Source of the DNA: Streptomyces sp. MUM 178J
Lineage (GTDB): Bacteria > Actinomycetota > Actinomycetes > Streptomycetales > Streptomycetaceae
Direction: 5' to 3'
DNA: 64,000 bases
Assembly (NCBI RefSeq): GCF_022414575.1
Contig: NZ_JADWYQ010000002.1
Span: 1 to 64,000 of the forward strand
In this document: positions 25,350 through 34,140 of the stretch, in pieces
How the letters are laid out: each line of letters begins with the position of its first letter
Numbering within the stretch: position 1 is the stretch's first letter
Position numbers and translations under genes: made by a program
Notes under the pieces: generated by a model
What the model saw: the letters and a program-made list of their open reading frames with translations, nothing else
The model's database searches: none
Told to the model about the DNA's origin: nothing

Positions 25350-26069
25350 ACCGTTCTCCTTGGCTCGGTTGCCGGTTGGTCTGCCGATTGCTCTGCCGGT
25401 GCTTTCCGTCGTGGGGCGTGGGTGGTTCTCGGATGTCTCAGGCTGCTCAGGCCTCTCGGACGCTGGGTCTCAAGGGTCTTCCGCGGTGTCTTGAGGAGAC
25501 TGGGGGCGGCTGCCGCGCGGATCGTCACTCATGCAACAGCAGAACCGACGCGGCCGCATATCCGCCAGGGACACGCCGAAGGGCGGATGCCGGTGGTGCG
25601 ACTGGATGAACCCGCGACGGTCCCCAGCGCGCGCCTCCGGGGCCCTCTGCGGCCCGGCCCGCGGCAATCAGATCAGCCCAGCGCGGCGTCGACCACCCGC
25701 AGATCCGACGGCAGCCCCCGGCAGGCGGCCTCGCGGTCGTCCGCGCAGCACGCCGAGGGGTGGACGGGGCGGCGACACGCCCCCGGCTTCCGGCCCCGCC
25801 GTCCTCGGCGGGCATTGCGGAGGGCTCCGGCGTGCCGGGCGCCCCGGGCAGCGGCAGCAGGAGCCCGCTGCCGGATCAGCCGGAACGTGCCGCCGTACAG
25901 CACCTTGCCGCCGTGGCGCCGAGCGCCGGGACGGCCTCCGGGCCGATCGTGCGGAGCTCGGCGGCCGGCCACGGCCGGCAGGCGCTCACCTCCCGCAGCG
26001 TCGGCGCCTTGTGCATCCGGCGTCTGCCGGGCGTGAGTGCATCGCGTCGTACGGGGCACCCGGCGTCGT
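25350..26069. other. 720-base gap, possible decayed gene
   Basis: The divergent gap between the SDR and P450 genes shows no supportable intact gene. Two short minus-strand frames in 25673-26010 have protein-like stretches (VSACRPWPAAELRTIGPEAV, then KVLYGGTFRLIRQ in a different frame) that together look like one protein broken by a frameshift, but I cannot name a family. The promoters of the SDR and P450 genes must also lie here. Confidence 0.35.
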
Positions 26070-27371
26070 ATGAACCAGCGCACGGCACCCGTCGTCGAGA
26101 GCACCGTGTCCTTCCTGACACATGGCTACGCCTGGCTGCCCGACCTGCGCAGGCACCTGCGCGAGAACACAGTGCAGACCCGGTTGGCGGGGCGGACGGC
26201 GACGGCCCTGCACGGCCCGGACGCCGTCCGGTTCTTCTACGACGAACGGCATGTCGTCCGCCGGTCGGCGCTGCCGGCCCCCGTCGTCGACACGCTGTTC
26301 GGCCGCGGCGCCGTCCAGGCGCTCGACGGACCGGAGCACCGCGCCCGCAAGGCGCTGTTCCTGACCCTGCTCACCGGCGAAGCCCCGGTGGCATCCCTGG
26401 TGGAGCGCGTCGGGACGGAGTGGGACGCGGCGTCGCGCGCCTGGGCGCAGCAGCCCGCCGTCGAGCTGTTCCGGGCGACGAGCGTGGTGCTCACCCGCGC
26501 CGTGTGCGGCTGGGCGGGCGTGCCGCTGCCGGCGGAGGAGACCGTGCAGACGGCGGACGACATGGTGGCCATGGTCGACGGCTTCGCCACCGCGGGGCCG
26601 CGGCACTGGCATGCGCGGCGGGCCCGCATCCGGCAGGAGAAGCGGTTCGAGGAGCTGATCCGCGCAGAGCGGGAGGCGGCGGAACGGGCCGCCGGCCGGA
26701 ACGGCGCGGGGCCGCAGGGGTCGGTGCTGCGGGCGGTGGCGCTGCACCGCGGGGCCTACGGCGAGCTGCTGGACGAGCACACCGCGGCGGTGGAGGCGCT
26801 CAATGTCGTGCGGCCCGCCACGGCCGTCGCCTGGTACGTCGTCTTCGCCGCGCACGCCCTGCACCGCTGGCCGCAGCACCGGGCGCCGCTGCGGGCCCGG
26901 GACGCGGCGTATGCGGAGGCCTTCGCCCACGAGGTGCGCCGGTTCTATCCGTTCGTGCCGTTCATCGTGGGTCTCGCCGCCCGTGAGCTGCACTGGGAGG
27001 GGGTGACGGTCCCCGAGCACTCTCTGGTGCTGCTCGACGTGTACGGGCAGAACCACGACCCCGCGCTGTGGCCGCATCCCTATGCCTTCGATCCGGCGCG
27101 GTTCCTCGGGCGTCAGCCGGGCCGCGACGAGCTGATCCCGCAGGGCGGCGGCGATCCGCACGGCCATCGCTGCCCCGGTGAGGATGTGACCGTCGCACTG
27201 CTGCGGTCGGTGTCGACGCGGCTCGCCGGCATGGACTACGACGTGCCGCGGCAGGACCTGGCGATCCCCCTGCGGCATGTGCCGACGCGACCGCGCAGCG
27301 GCTTGGTCATCTCGGTGCCGCCCTCGCACGCCGCGCCGCCCCGGACGCGGAACCGCAGGCCGGACCGGTGA
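26070..27371 (+). CDS. CYP152-type cytochrome P450 fatty-acid peroxygenase
   Basis: The 433-residue protein is a P450 whose heme ligand is Cys368 in GGGDPHGHRCPGE. That cysteine loop, EVRRFYPFVPF and an Arg-Pro pair (R248-P249, NVVRPATAVAWY) in the I-helix match the CYP152 group. In that group the Arg binds the fatty-acid carboxylate and H2O2 serves as oxidant to give alpha- or beta-hydroxy acids or terminal alkenes. The usual acid-alcohol pair of monooxygenases is absent, as expected. No ferredoxin or reductase gene is near, consistent with peroxygenase use. The ribosome site is weak; ATG 26070 fits the family N-terminus. Confidence 0.88.
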   Translation: MNQRTAPVVESTVSFLTHGYAWLPDLRRHLRENTVQTRLAGRTATALHGPDAVRFFYDERHVVRRSALPAPVVDTLFGRGAVQALDGPEHRARKALFLTLLTGEAPVASLVERVGTEWDAASRAWAQQPAVELFRATSVVLTRAVCGWAGVPLPAEETVQTADDMVAMVDGFATAGPRHWHARRARIRQEKRFEELIRAEREAAERAAGRNGAGPQGSVLRAVALHRGAYGELLDEHTAAVEALNVVRPATAVAWYVVFAAHALHRWPQHRAPLRARDAAYAEAFAHEVRRFYPFVPFIVGLAARELHWEGVTVPEHSLVLLDVYGQNHDPALWPHPYAFDPARFLGRQPGRDELIPQGGGDPHGHRCPGEDVTVALLRSVSTRLAGMDYDVPRQDLAIPLRHVPTRPRSGLVISVPPSHAAPPRTRNRRPDR

Positions 27372-27518
27372 TCCCCGGTCGCCGGGGGCTCCGGGGCCGT
27401 TTGCCCGCAGCCGTGCGCGGGCACCCGGCACGCGGGGGCACAGACCGCATCGGCTGCCCCAGCGGCTGGAGCCCGGCACGGACCCCGCCACTGGCAGAAC
27501 GGAAGGCGGGTCGACGTG

Positions 27519-28007
27519 ATGACCGACGAGACGACGCGCGGCGACGAGGTGTACCAGCCGACGGGCTCGGATGTGCAGAACCGGCCGGCCGACGACCTCG
27601 ACATGGAGAACGTGCTCGACGAGAAGGACCTCGACGCGCTGCTGGACGAGGGCTACTCGCCGCCGGAGCGGCCACTCGCGGTGGAGGCGTACGGGACGAC
27701 CGGCACGGAGCAGCTGCGGGGCGAAACGCTCGATCAGCGGCTGGCGCGGGAGCAGCCGGACGGCTCCGGCGCCGGGCCGGAGGAGGACGGCGACGGCATC
27801 GGCGATCTGCCGGGCGGCGAGGGCGAGCCGTTGGACGACGAGGCGGGCGGGGTGCGGGCGGGGCGGCTGACCCGCCCGGACGACCCCACGCCGCGCCGTC
27901 CGAGCGATTTGGTGGCGCGCGATGTGGGGGTGGACGGCGGAGCGGCCTCCGCGGAGGAGGCGGCGATGCACGTCGTGGAGGAGCCGGCCGCCGGAGCCGA
28001 GGGCTGA
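27519..28007 (+). CDS. Acidic DUF5709-like protein
   Basis: The 162-residue, very acidic, probably disordered protein contains EVYQPTGSDVQNRPADDLDM and LDALLDEGYSPPERP near the N-terminus and ETLDQRLAREQPD in the middle, the conserved blocks of the actinobacterial DUF5709 family. No signal or membrane span. GGAAGG lies upstream; a GTG directly before the ATG is an alternative start. Function is unknown. It converges on the hemC-like gene. Confidence 0.75.
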   Translation: MTDETTRGDEVYQPTGSDVQNRPADDLDMENVLDEKDLDALLDEGYSPPERPLAVEAYGTTGTEQLRGETLDQRLAREQPDGSGAGPEEDGDGIGDLPGGEGEPLDDEAGGVRAGRLTRPDDPTPRRPSDLVARDVGVDGGAASAEEAAMHVVEEPAAGAEG

Positions 28008-28054
28008 GCCGACGGGGACGGACGGGCGGACGGACAGACGGGCGGGCGGGCGGG

Positions 28055-28990
28055 TCAGTGGCCGATGGAGTCGATCAGCTCCCGGGCTCCCTGGCGGAGC
28101 AGGGCCACGGCCACGGAGATGCCCAGTGTGGCAGGGTCGAGCGGGCCTGCCCATTCGTGTGCGTTGAGGACGCGTTTGCCGTCGGGTGTGAACACGCAGG
28201 CCCGCAGCGACAGGTCGCCGTTGCGCTCGGCCCGGGCGTATCCGGCGATCGGGCTGTTGCAGTGGCCTTGGAGGACATGGAGGAGCATCCGCTCGGCGGT
28301 GGCCTCGCGGTGGGCGTCGGGGTCGCCGAGGCCGCTGACGGCGTCGATCAGCTCGGCGTCGCCCTCGCGGCACTGGAGTGCCAGGATGCCGGCGCCGATG
28401 GGCGGGCACATCACGTCGGCCGGCAGGATCTCGCTGATCACATCCATGCGGCCGATGCGTGCGAGGCCGGAGACGGCGAGCAGCAGTGCGTCGGCGTCGC
28501 CCGCGTGGAGCTTGTCCAGCCGTCGGTTGGCGTTGCCGCGCATGGGCACGCATTCCAGGTGCGGGTGGGAGGCTGCGAGCTGCGCGATGCGGCGTACGGA
28601 GGAGGTGCCGATGCGGGCCCCGGCGGGCAGTTCGTCCAGGGTGAGCCCGGCGGGGTGGACGAGGGCGTCGCGGATGTCGTCGCGCTTGAGGAAGGCGGCG
28701 AAGACGGTGCCGGCGGGCAGCGGCCGGTCGGCGGGCACGTCCTTGACGCAGTGGACGGCGAGATCCGCCTCGCCCGCGAGCAGCGCTGCGTCGACCTCCT
28801 TGGTGAACGCGCCCTTGCCCTCCACCTGGGAGAGGTCGCCCATCCACTTGTCGCCGGTGGTCTTGACGGGGACGACCTCGGTGGTGACGCCGGGGTGGCG
28901 GACGGCCAGTTCTGCGCGTACGCGCTCCACCTGGGCGAGTGCCATGGGCGAGTCGCGGGAGACGATGCGGATGAGCTCAGGGGTGGACAT
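28055..28990 (-). CDS. hemC: Porphobilinogen deaminase (hydroxymethylbilane synthase), divergent paralogue
   Basis: The 311-residue enzyme polymerises four porphobilinogens into hydroxymethylbilane in tetrapyrrole synthesis. Seen: VKTTGDKW, the catalytic Asp in HCVKDVPAD (D84), [12 protein letters not shown], the [12 protein letters not shown] phosphate-binding block, and the dipyrromethane-cofactor Cys244. The cofactor loop reads [13 protein letters not shown] rather than the usual GGC form, so it is a diverged copy. It stands alone rather than with hemA/hemD, so it is probably a second HemC beside the main one. Confidence 0.87.
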   Translation of the reverse strand: MSTPELIRIVSRDSPMALAQVERVRAELAVRHPGVTTEVVPVKTTGDKWMGDLSQVEGKGAFTKEVDAALLAGEADLAVHCVKDVPADRPLPAGTVFAAFLKRDDIRDALVHPAGLTLDELPAGARIGTSSVRRIAQLAASHPHLECVPMRGNANRRLDKLHAGDADALLLAVSGLARIGRMDVISEILPADVMCPPIGAGILALQCREGDAELIDAVSGLGDPDAHREATAERMLLHVLQGHCNSPIAGYARAERNGDLSLRACVFTPDGKRVLNAHEWAGPLDPATLGISVAVALLRQGARELIDSIGH

Positions 28991-29154
28991 GGCTTACACG
29001 ATAGAGCGTCAGAGGGGGGCGCTCGGACGGCGTTTGCGGATGCGGGGCGGGGTACGAGCGGACGCCGAGGGGGGCTGTAGCCGCACGGCTGCCCATCCGG
29101 CCGCGGCGGCCGGGCGGGCCGCGCCGCGGTGCTCCGGCGGGGCCTCCACAGCGA

Positions 29155-30873
29155 TCAGCGGCGGGCGCCGAAGACCTGCGTCCACCAGGGCCCGCCCTGG
29201 CCCTCGTGGACGCCGACGCCGATCTCCTTGAAGGAGCAGTTGAGGATGTTGGCCCGGTGGCCGGGGCTGTTCATCCAGCTCTCCATGACCTGGGCCGCGG
29301 TCTGCTGCCCGCGAGCGATGTTCTCGCCGTAGGTGCTCCACTGGTAGCCCGCGGCGGTGATGCGCTCTCCCGGTCCTGTGCCCTCGGGGCTGGAGTGGGA
29401 GAAATAGTCCCGGGCCGCCATGTCCTCGGAGTGGCCGAGCGCGGCCTCGTGCAGCTGGGTGTTGCCGCTGACGGGACCGCAGCCCTCCTTGGCGCGCTCG
29501 GCGTTCACCAGGCCGGTGACCTCGGCGACGAAGCCCTGAGGTGTGGCCGGCGGGGTGGATCGGGGGGTGGCGGGCGGTCGCGCGGCGGTGGTGCGCGGGG
29601 GTGTCGCAGCCGGCTGCTCGGTCTTCTTCGGTGCGGCGGAGCTCTTGGAGGGGGTCGGGGACGCGGAGGGGGTCGGGGACGCGCTCGACGGGCTCGGGGA
29701 GGGGGACGGCGACGAGGACGGGGAGGCGGGGGACGTCGACGCGGTGTGCGGGAGCGCCGGCCCGGCGTCGGTTTCGGCGGCCGACGAGGCGGCCGCCCGG
29801 TCCTTGTCCTCTTCCTCGGGGAGCAGCAGGAGCACACCGCCGCCCCCTGCGATCAGTACGGCGGCCGCCGCCGCGGCCGTACGGCGGCGGGCGCGGCGTC
29901 CCCGGCGCAGCTCCTGGCGGGTGCGGGTGCGCCGGCCATGACGTCCCCCCGGCCGGTCCGCCCCGGCGGAGCCCGGGCGGGCCGCCGGGTCCGCCGCGGA
30001 CGCGACGGGTTCGGCGGATTGGTACTCGGGGGCATCCGGGTTCGCTGTCGCGGGCCCGGCGTACGAGGCGGGGTCGGCGTACGGCGGGGCGCCGGCGGTC
30101 CAGCGCAGTGCGAGCGCCGCCGACAGCGGCGTCAGCGCCAGACCGACCAGCAGCCGTTCCGCCGGTATCAGCCCCGACGAGTGCCCGGAGCAGACGGTGC
30201 ACTGCCGGGCGTGCCGGGCGATCCGCTTGCGCCAGAGCGCGGAGGGTATGCCGTCCCACTGCTCGGTCAGCCGTTCCAGCAGTACGCAGCGCGGCTCGGC
30301 GGCCAGCGCCCGTACCACGACGCGGCCCACCTCGAGCTGGGCCTTCATCCGCTGGACCCGTACGGCGGTGTGCTGGGGCGTGAGCTCCAGGGCTTCGGCC
30401 ACATCCGACCGGGTGACCTCGCCGGCGGCCTCGAGCCACCACAGCGACAGCAGGGCGCGGTCCTCGGGGTCGAGCCACCGCGTCGCCTCGGCGACCTCCC
30501 TGCGCTGGCCGGACAGCCCGAGCCGGGCGATGGTGACGTCGACGAAGTCCGCGCGGGGGTCGGGCAGGTCGTGGAGCTCGTCCAGGCCGGCAGCCGCTCC
30601 GGCCCCGCGCTGCCGCCAGTGGCCGCGCATCTGGTTCATCGCGATCGCGACCAGCCAGGACCGGAAACGGCCGGGGTCGCGCAGGCCTCCCAGACTGTCG
30701 AGCGCGCGCAGCATGGTCTCCTGCGTCACATCGTCCACGTCCGCATGCCCGTGCAGCCCACGGCCGACGATGTTGTAGACGAGGGGCAGGGACTCTGCGG
30801 CGAGCCGGTCGCGGGCACTCTGGTCCCCCGACTGCGCCGCCGTTATCACTGCGGCGTCGACGTCACTGCTCAC
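29155..30873 (-). CDS. Sigma-70 (ECF-like) factor fused to membrane anchor and extracellular CAP domain
   Basis: The 572-residue protein joins sigma region 2 (about 20-90, DVDDVTQETMLRALDSL), sigma region 4 (about 130-190, DVAEALELTPQHTAVRVQR) and an anti-sigma-like zinc motif H-x3-C-x2-C (H221, C225, C228). An Arg-rich stretch, a transmembrane helix (about 332-352), a Pro/Ser/Thr-rich linker (about 370-450) and a C-terminal CAP/SCP domain (about 450-572, YGENIARGQQTAAQVMESW, SPGHRANILN) follow. The positive-inside rule puts the sigma part in the cytosol and CAP outside. It could be a membrane-tethered regulator sensing the envelope. GTG 30873 follows GGAGAG. Confidence 0.85.
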   Translation of the reverse strand: MSSDVDAAVITAAQSGDQSARDRLAAESLPLVYNIVGRGLHGHADVDDVTQETMLRALDSLGGLRDPGRFRSWLVAIAMNQMRGHWRQRGAGAAAGLDELHDLPDPRADFVDVTIARLGLSGQRREVAEATRWLDPEDRALLSLWWLEAAGEVTRSDVAEALELTPQHTAVRVQRMKAQLEVGRVVVRALAAEPRCVLLERLTEQWDGIPSALWRKRIARHARQCTVCSGHSSGLIPAERLLVGLALTPLSAALALRWTAGAPPYADPASYAGPATANPDAPEYQSAEPVASAADPAARPGSAGADRPGGRHGRRTRTRQELRRGRRARRRTAAAAAAVLIAGGGGVLLLLPEEEDKDRAAASSAAETDAGPALPHTASTSPASPSSSPSPSPSPSSASPTPSASPTPSKSSAAPKKTEQPAATPPRTTAARPPATPRSTPPATPQGFVAEVTGLVNAERAKEGCGPVSGNTQLHEAALGHSEDMAARDYFSHSSPEGTGPGERITAAGYQWSTYGENIARGQQTAAQVMESWMNSPGHRANILNCSFKEIGVGVHEGQGGPWWTQVFGARR

Positions 30874-30990
30874 GATCTCTCCACTCTCCGTCTCGGCTCG
30901 GACTGTACGTCCCACACCTTGGGAGACGCCCTGCCCGGGCGCCGATAACGGAAATCGTGGAGACTGTTCTTCCTGTTGAAGGGGCTCGGC

Positions 30991-31194
30991 TCAGGCCACG
31001 ACGGCCGCCAGGTCCAAGCCGACCGGTTCGCGGTCGTCGGCGACCCAGGGGCCGACGGCGATCTCCGCGGTGATGCCGGGCCCGAAGCCGGCGATCAGGC
31101 CGCGGGCCCTCTCCTCGGGTCCGCCCCCGGCGAAGAGCCGGGCGAGCGCGTCGAAGATGGCGGAGCCGGCGATGCTTCCGCGGCAGATCTTCAT
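30991..31194 (-). pseudogene. C-terminal remnant of a type III polyketide synthase
   Basis: Sixty-seven codons end in SAIFDALARLF, then ARGLIAGFGPGITAEIAVGPW and a short tail. The GFGPG loop with GITAE is the C-terminal signature of type III (chalcone synthase-like) polyketide synthases, which are normally about 350 residues. The similarity stops at about 31185 and no catalytic Cys/His/Asn region exists upstream. An ATG at 31194 could still give a 67-residue peptide, but it would be inactive. Confidence 0.65.
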
Positions 31195-31271
31195 TCCGCG
31201 GCGGACAAGGCGAGGCAGGCGCCGGAGCGAAGGCCTCAGCACGCCGCAGCGCCGCCGTCCGGCAGTCGCAT

Positions 31272-31319
31272 GCGAGGGCGGCCGCGGACCGCATGCGCAC
31301 GGTCCGCGGCCGCCCTCGC
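31272..31319. terminator. 19-bp perfect hairpin
   Basis: Arms 31272-31290 (GCGAGGGCGGCCGCGGACC) and 31301-31319 are perfectly complementary around a 10-base loop. It follows the DUF6381-like gene on the minus strand and precedes the polyketide synthase remnant, so it should end the DUF6381-like transcript. Confidence 0.75.
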
Positions 31320-31364
31320 GCCGCACGGCATCGCCGTACGGCCTACGGCCTCGCCATACGGCGC

Positions 31365-31556
31365 TCACTCCAGCGGATAGATGTCCCCGCTGCCCATGCC
31401 GCTCACCTGCTCGCTCTGCTGCTGCAGCCGGTCGGCCTTCTCCTGAAGCCGCCGGCGCTGCTCCGGGTCGTCGGCCCGCTCCGCCGCCTGCCGCAGTTCC
31501 TGCGCCTTCTCGCGCAGCTGACGGGCCCGGCCGCCGGATTCGTCCACAGCACTCAT
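31365..31556 (-). CDS. Small coiled-coil protein (DUF6381-like)
   Basis: The 63-residue protein starts MSAVDESGGRARQLREKAQE and is an almost continuous amphipathic, Glu/Gln/Arg-rich helix (about 8-50) ending GMGSGDIYPLE. The ATG follows GAGGAGC. Sequence and length match small streptomycete proteins of the DUF6381 type. No function is known; the helix suggests oligomerisation or a protein-binding role. Confidence 0.75.
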   Translation of the reverse strand: MSAVDESGGRARQLREKAQELRQAAERADDPEQRRRLQEKADRLQQQSEQVSGMGSGDIYPLE

Positions 31557-31832
31557 GAGTTGCTCCTCGAGATGTGGGGGATGAGGAAGGGGCTTCCTCA
31601 GCGAACCAGCAGCCCGACGCCCCCGCACCTCGAAGCCTCACTCCATGTCATCACCGCAGTTCAGCGCAGTAGAGCGGTGAACGACCGCGCAGGCTGCGGG
31701 CACCGAGGCCGGTCCCGTCGAGCATCGAGCCGCCGCGGCGTTCCGCGTGCCGCCGAAGCGCCGACCGGCGGCCGGTCGGCCGCGGGGCGTCACGAACGTG
31801 CAGACATCTCGGCCGCGATGCACATTGGAGGC

Positions 31833-32048
31833 ATGTCCTCGGAACATCCGCCCGTGATCGTGCACCCGCCCGCCGACGGGGGCCGCCGCGTCAGCGTGCA
31901 CGGCCGGTTCGCCGGCCTGGCGCACGGGCGCGGGGACGTGGCGGAACTGCTGCGCGGCATGGGGTTCGGCACGGAGGGCGACACCATCGACCTCTTCGAC
32001 AGCAGCCTCGTCGAGTGGCGCGGAGGCGGGCCGGAGACCTGGCGGTAG
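31833..32048 (+). CDS. Small conserved hypothetical protein
   Basis: The 71-residue protein (MSSEHPPVIVHPPADGGRRV ... DTIDLFDSSLVEWRGGGP) has an ideally placed GGAGG upstream of ATG 31833. It has alternating beta-like stretches and no signal or membrane segment. I do not recognise a named family. It is followed by a pentanucleotide repeat and a methyltransferase gene on the same strand. Confidence 0.6.
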   Translation: MSSEHPPVIVHPPADGGRRVSVHGRFAGLAHGRGDVAELLRGMGFGTEGDTIDLFDSSLVEWRGGGPETWR

Positions 32049-32080
32049 CGACCGGGGACGGACCGGGGCCGGGGCCGCGC

Positions 32081-32114
32081 CTCGTCTCGTCTCGTCTCGT
32101 CTCGTCTCGTCTCG
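32081..32114. repeat. Pentanucleotide microsatellite, (CTCGT)6 + CTCG
   Basis: Six perfect copies of CTCGT plus a partial copy run from 32081 to 32114, ending 13 bases before the methyltransferase ATG at 32128. No gene reads through it in a supported frame. Slipped-strand changes would move the promoter or leader relative to the start codon in steps of five bases. Confidence 0.9.
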
Positions 32115-32127
32115 ATAGCCTGGACTC

Positions 32128-32850
32128 ATGTCGTCGACCCAGAGGCCGACCCTGCGAGAACTCGCGCGGCAGGGGCTGTCGTCCGTCGAGCGGGGGTACG
32201 ACCTGCTCGCGCCGAAGTTCGATCACACCCCCTTCCGTACGCCCGACGCGGTGCTGGAGGAGGTGGGCAAGGTCCTCGGGGAGCTGGGGCCGTTCGATGC
32301 GGGGCTCGACGTCTGCTGCGGCACGGGGGCCGGTGTCGGAGTGCTGCGGCAGGTGTGCACGGAGCGGGTCGTCGGGGTGGACTTCAGCGCCGGGATGCTC
32401 GCCGCAGCGCGCGTCTCTCCGCTGCCGGGAGGCCCGGCGGTCGGCTGGGTGCGGGCGGACGCCCGCGCGCTGCCGTTTCGCCAGGGCTTCGATCTGGCGG
32501 TGAGTTTCGGAGCGTTCGGCCACTTTCTGCCGGCCGAGCGCCCTGCGCTCTTCGCCGAGGTGCGTCAGGCACTGCGCCCCGGTGGGCTGTTCGCCTTCCC
32601 GGTGCCCGCGCCCGCCCGCGTCGGCTCGCGGCTGTACTGGGCGCTGTGGGGGTTCGACGCGGCGATGCGCATACGGAATCTGGTGTGGCGGCCGCGGTTC
32701 GTCATGTACTACCGGACGTTCAAACTCCCACACGTGCTGCGCGAGCTGGCCGCCGCGGGATTTGAGACGGAGCTGACGGCGCTGCCCGCTCTGGGCCGCC
32801 GGCCGGACGGCTCGCCGCGGTGCCGACTGGTGGTCGCGCGCCGCGTCTGA
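32128..32850 (+). CDS. Class I SAM-dependent methyltransferase
   Basis: The 240-residue protein has the Rossmann methyltransferase core: motif I LDVCCGTGAGVGVL (about residues 60-73), acidic GVDFSAGMLAAAR, motif with DARALPF, and ALRPGGLFAFPVP. Substrate is unknown; a C-terminal helical cap (about 165-210) may bind a small molecule or lipid. The ribosome site is weak (GGA at short spacing) and a CTCGT microsatellite lies in the leader, so expression may be sensitive to repeat number. Confidence 0.87.
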   Translation: MSSTQRPTLRELARQGLSSVERGYDLLAPKFDHTPFRTPDAVLEEVGKVLGELGPFDAGLDVCCGTGAGVGVLRQVCTERVVGVDFSAGMLAAARVSPLPGGPAVGWVRADARALPFRQGFDLAVSFGAFGHFLPAERPALFAEVRQALRPGGLFAFPVPAPARVGSRLYWALWGFDAAMRIRNLVWRPRFVMYYRTFKLPHVLRELAAAGFETELTALPALGRRPDGSPRCRLVVARRV

Positions 32851-32920
32851 ACGCCGGTGGCGTGCCGGTCGTATGTGTGGACAGCACATCCGCCGTCGCC
32901 GACCGGGAGAGTCCCCTGCC

Positions 32921-34045
32921 ATGTCGTTGCGCTTGTCCGCCACGGTTCTCACCGTCGTCCTCGTGCTGGTGTTCGGCAGTGGATGCAGCGGACAGCCGGG
33001 CGGCGACCTGTCGAGAGAGGCGGACGCCCGGCTGAAGGAACTGGGGGTGGACCTCGACGGCTGGCGGGCGGGCGGCTGGCGGAACTGGAATCCGGCGGCC
33101 TGGCTGCGCGGCACGGAGGAGTTCGTCAACCCCGTGATCGACGGACTGTGGGGGCACGACCGGATGGCCGGGGCCCGTGAGCCGTACAAGAACGTGCCGG
33201 GGAACGTGGGACGGGAGACGGGTGTCAGCGACCCGGAGCCCGCGCCCGTCGCCGCCCGTCCGGTGCCGGCGCCCTACCGCGCGAGCGCCGCCGCGGTCGG
33301 AAAGGTGTTCTTCGACGGACCGGCGGGACCGATGGTGTGCTCGGCGACCGTGGTGCGGGACCCGGCCAACCCCGGACGGTCCAACCTCGTGTGGACGGCG
33401 GGGCACTGTGTGCACGCGGGGCGGGACGGCGGCTGGTTCAGGAACATCGTCTTCGTGCCGTCGTACAACGACACGGGCGCGCCGGCCGGACGGCTCGGAA
33501 CACTCGGCCCTGAACAGGTGGCCCCCTTCGGCATGTGGTGGGCCGACGGGGCGGCCACCTCGGACCAGTGGATCGCGCAGGGCAGGACCACGGGAGGGGA
33601 CGGAGCGGCTTTTGACTACGCCGTGCTGCATGTGACGCCGGAGGGCGGCGGCGACGGCCGGTCGCTTGAGGAGACGGTCGGCTCGGCGCTGCCCATTCGG
33701 TTCAGCGGTCCGGCCGCGCCGGACATCGGCGTGATGGGGGTGTGGGGCTACCCCGCCACGGCGCCCTTCGACGGCGCGCGGATGCACTCGTGCACCGGCA
33801 GGCCGGGGCGGCTGTCGTTGTCGCCGTCCCAGCCGACCATGTACCGGATGGGCTGCACGATGACCGGGGGCTCCTCGGGGGGCGGCTGGTTCGCGCCGGG
33901 TGCGGACGGCAGGCCGGCACTGGTGTCCAACACCTCGATCGGCCCGGTGCCGGCGGCCTGGCTGGCGGGCCCGTTCCTGGGCGACGAGGCCCGGTCCATG
34001 TTCGGGGCTTTCAGCGGGGCGTTCGCGGCGGAGCCCGCGCCGTAG
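32921..34045 (+). CDS. Secreted trypsin-like serine protease lipoprotein
   Basis: The 374-residue protein has a signal peptide with lipobox FGSGC (Cys24) and is therefore probably surface-anchored. The chymotrypsin-fold triad is visible: His in WTAGHCVHAG, Asp in AAFDYAVLHV, and Ser in TGGSSGGGW. Two Cys near the active regions could pair. It resembles V8-like/glutamyl endopeptidase-type proteases of streptomycetes. GGGAGAG precedes ATG 32921. The gene ends inside a terminator hairpin whose stem includes the stop codon. Confidence 0.88.
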   Translation: MSLRLSATVLTVVLVLVFGSGCSGQPGGDLSREADARLKELGVDLDGWRAGGWRNWNPAAWLRGTEEFVNPVIDGLWGHDRMAGAREPYKNVPGNVGRETGVSDPEPAPVAARPVPAPYRASAAAVGKVFFDGPAGPMVCSATVVRDPANPGRSNLVWTAGHCVHAGRDGGWFRNIVFVPSYNDTGAPAGRLGTLGPEQVAPFGMWWADGAATSDQWIAQGRTTGGDGAAFDYAVLHVTPEGGGDGRSLEETVGSALPIRFSGPAAPDIGVMGVWGYPATAPFDGARMHSCTGRPGRLSLSPSQPTMYRMGCTMTGGSSGGGWFAPGADGRPALVSNTSIGPVPAAWLAGPFLGDEARSMFGAFSGAFAAEPAP

Positions 34046-34074
34046 TCGGCTGTCGGCGGCCAACAGCCGACTAC
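34042..34074 (+). terminator. Terminator hairpin overlapping the protease stop codon
   Basis: Perfect 12-bp arms GTAGTCGGCTGT (34042-34053) and ACAGCCGACTAC (34063-34074) enclose a 9-base loop. The TAG stop of the protease gene (34043-34045) lies in the left arm. Confidence 0.8.
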
Positions 34075-34140
34075 GGAGTGTCCCTCGTTTGGCCGGAAGT
34101 CCGCTTGAGGCGATCTTCGGCGGGCTCATAAGGTGGGCGG

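Noticed and set aside
32081..32114. CRISPR or iteron array at the CTCGT repeats
   Set aside because: Units are five bases with no spacers; it is a simple sequence repeat.
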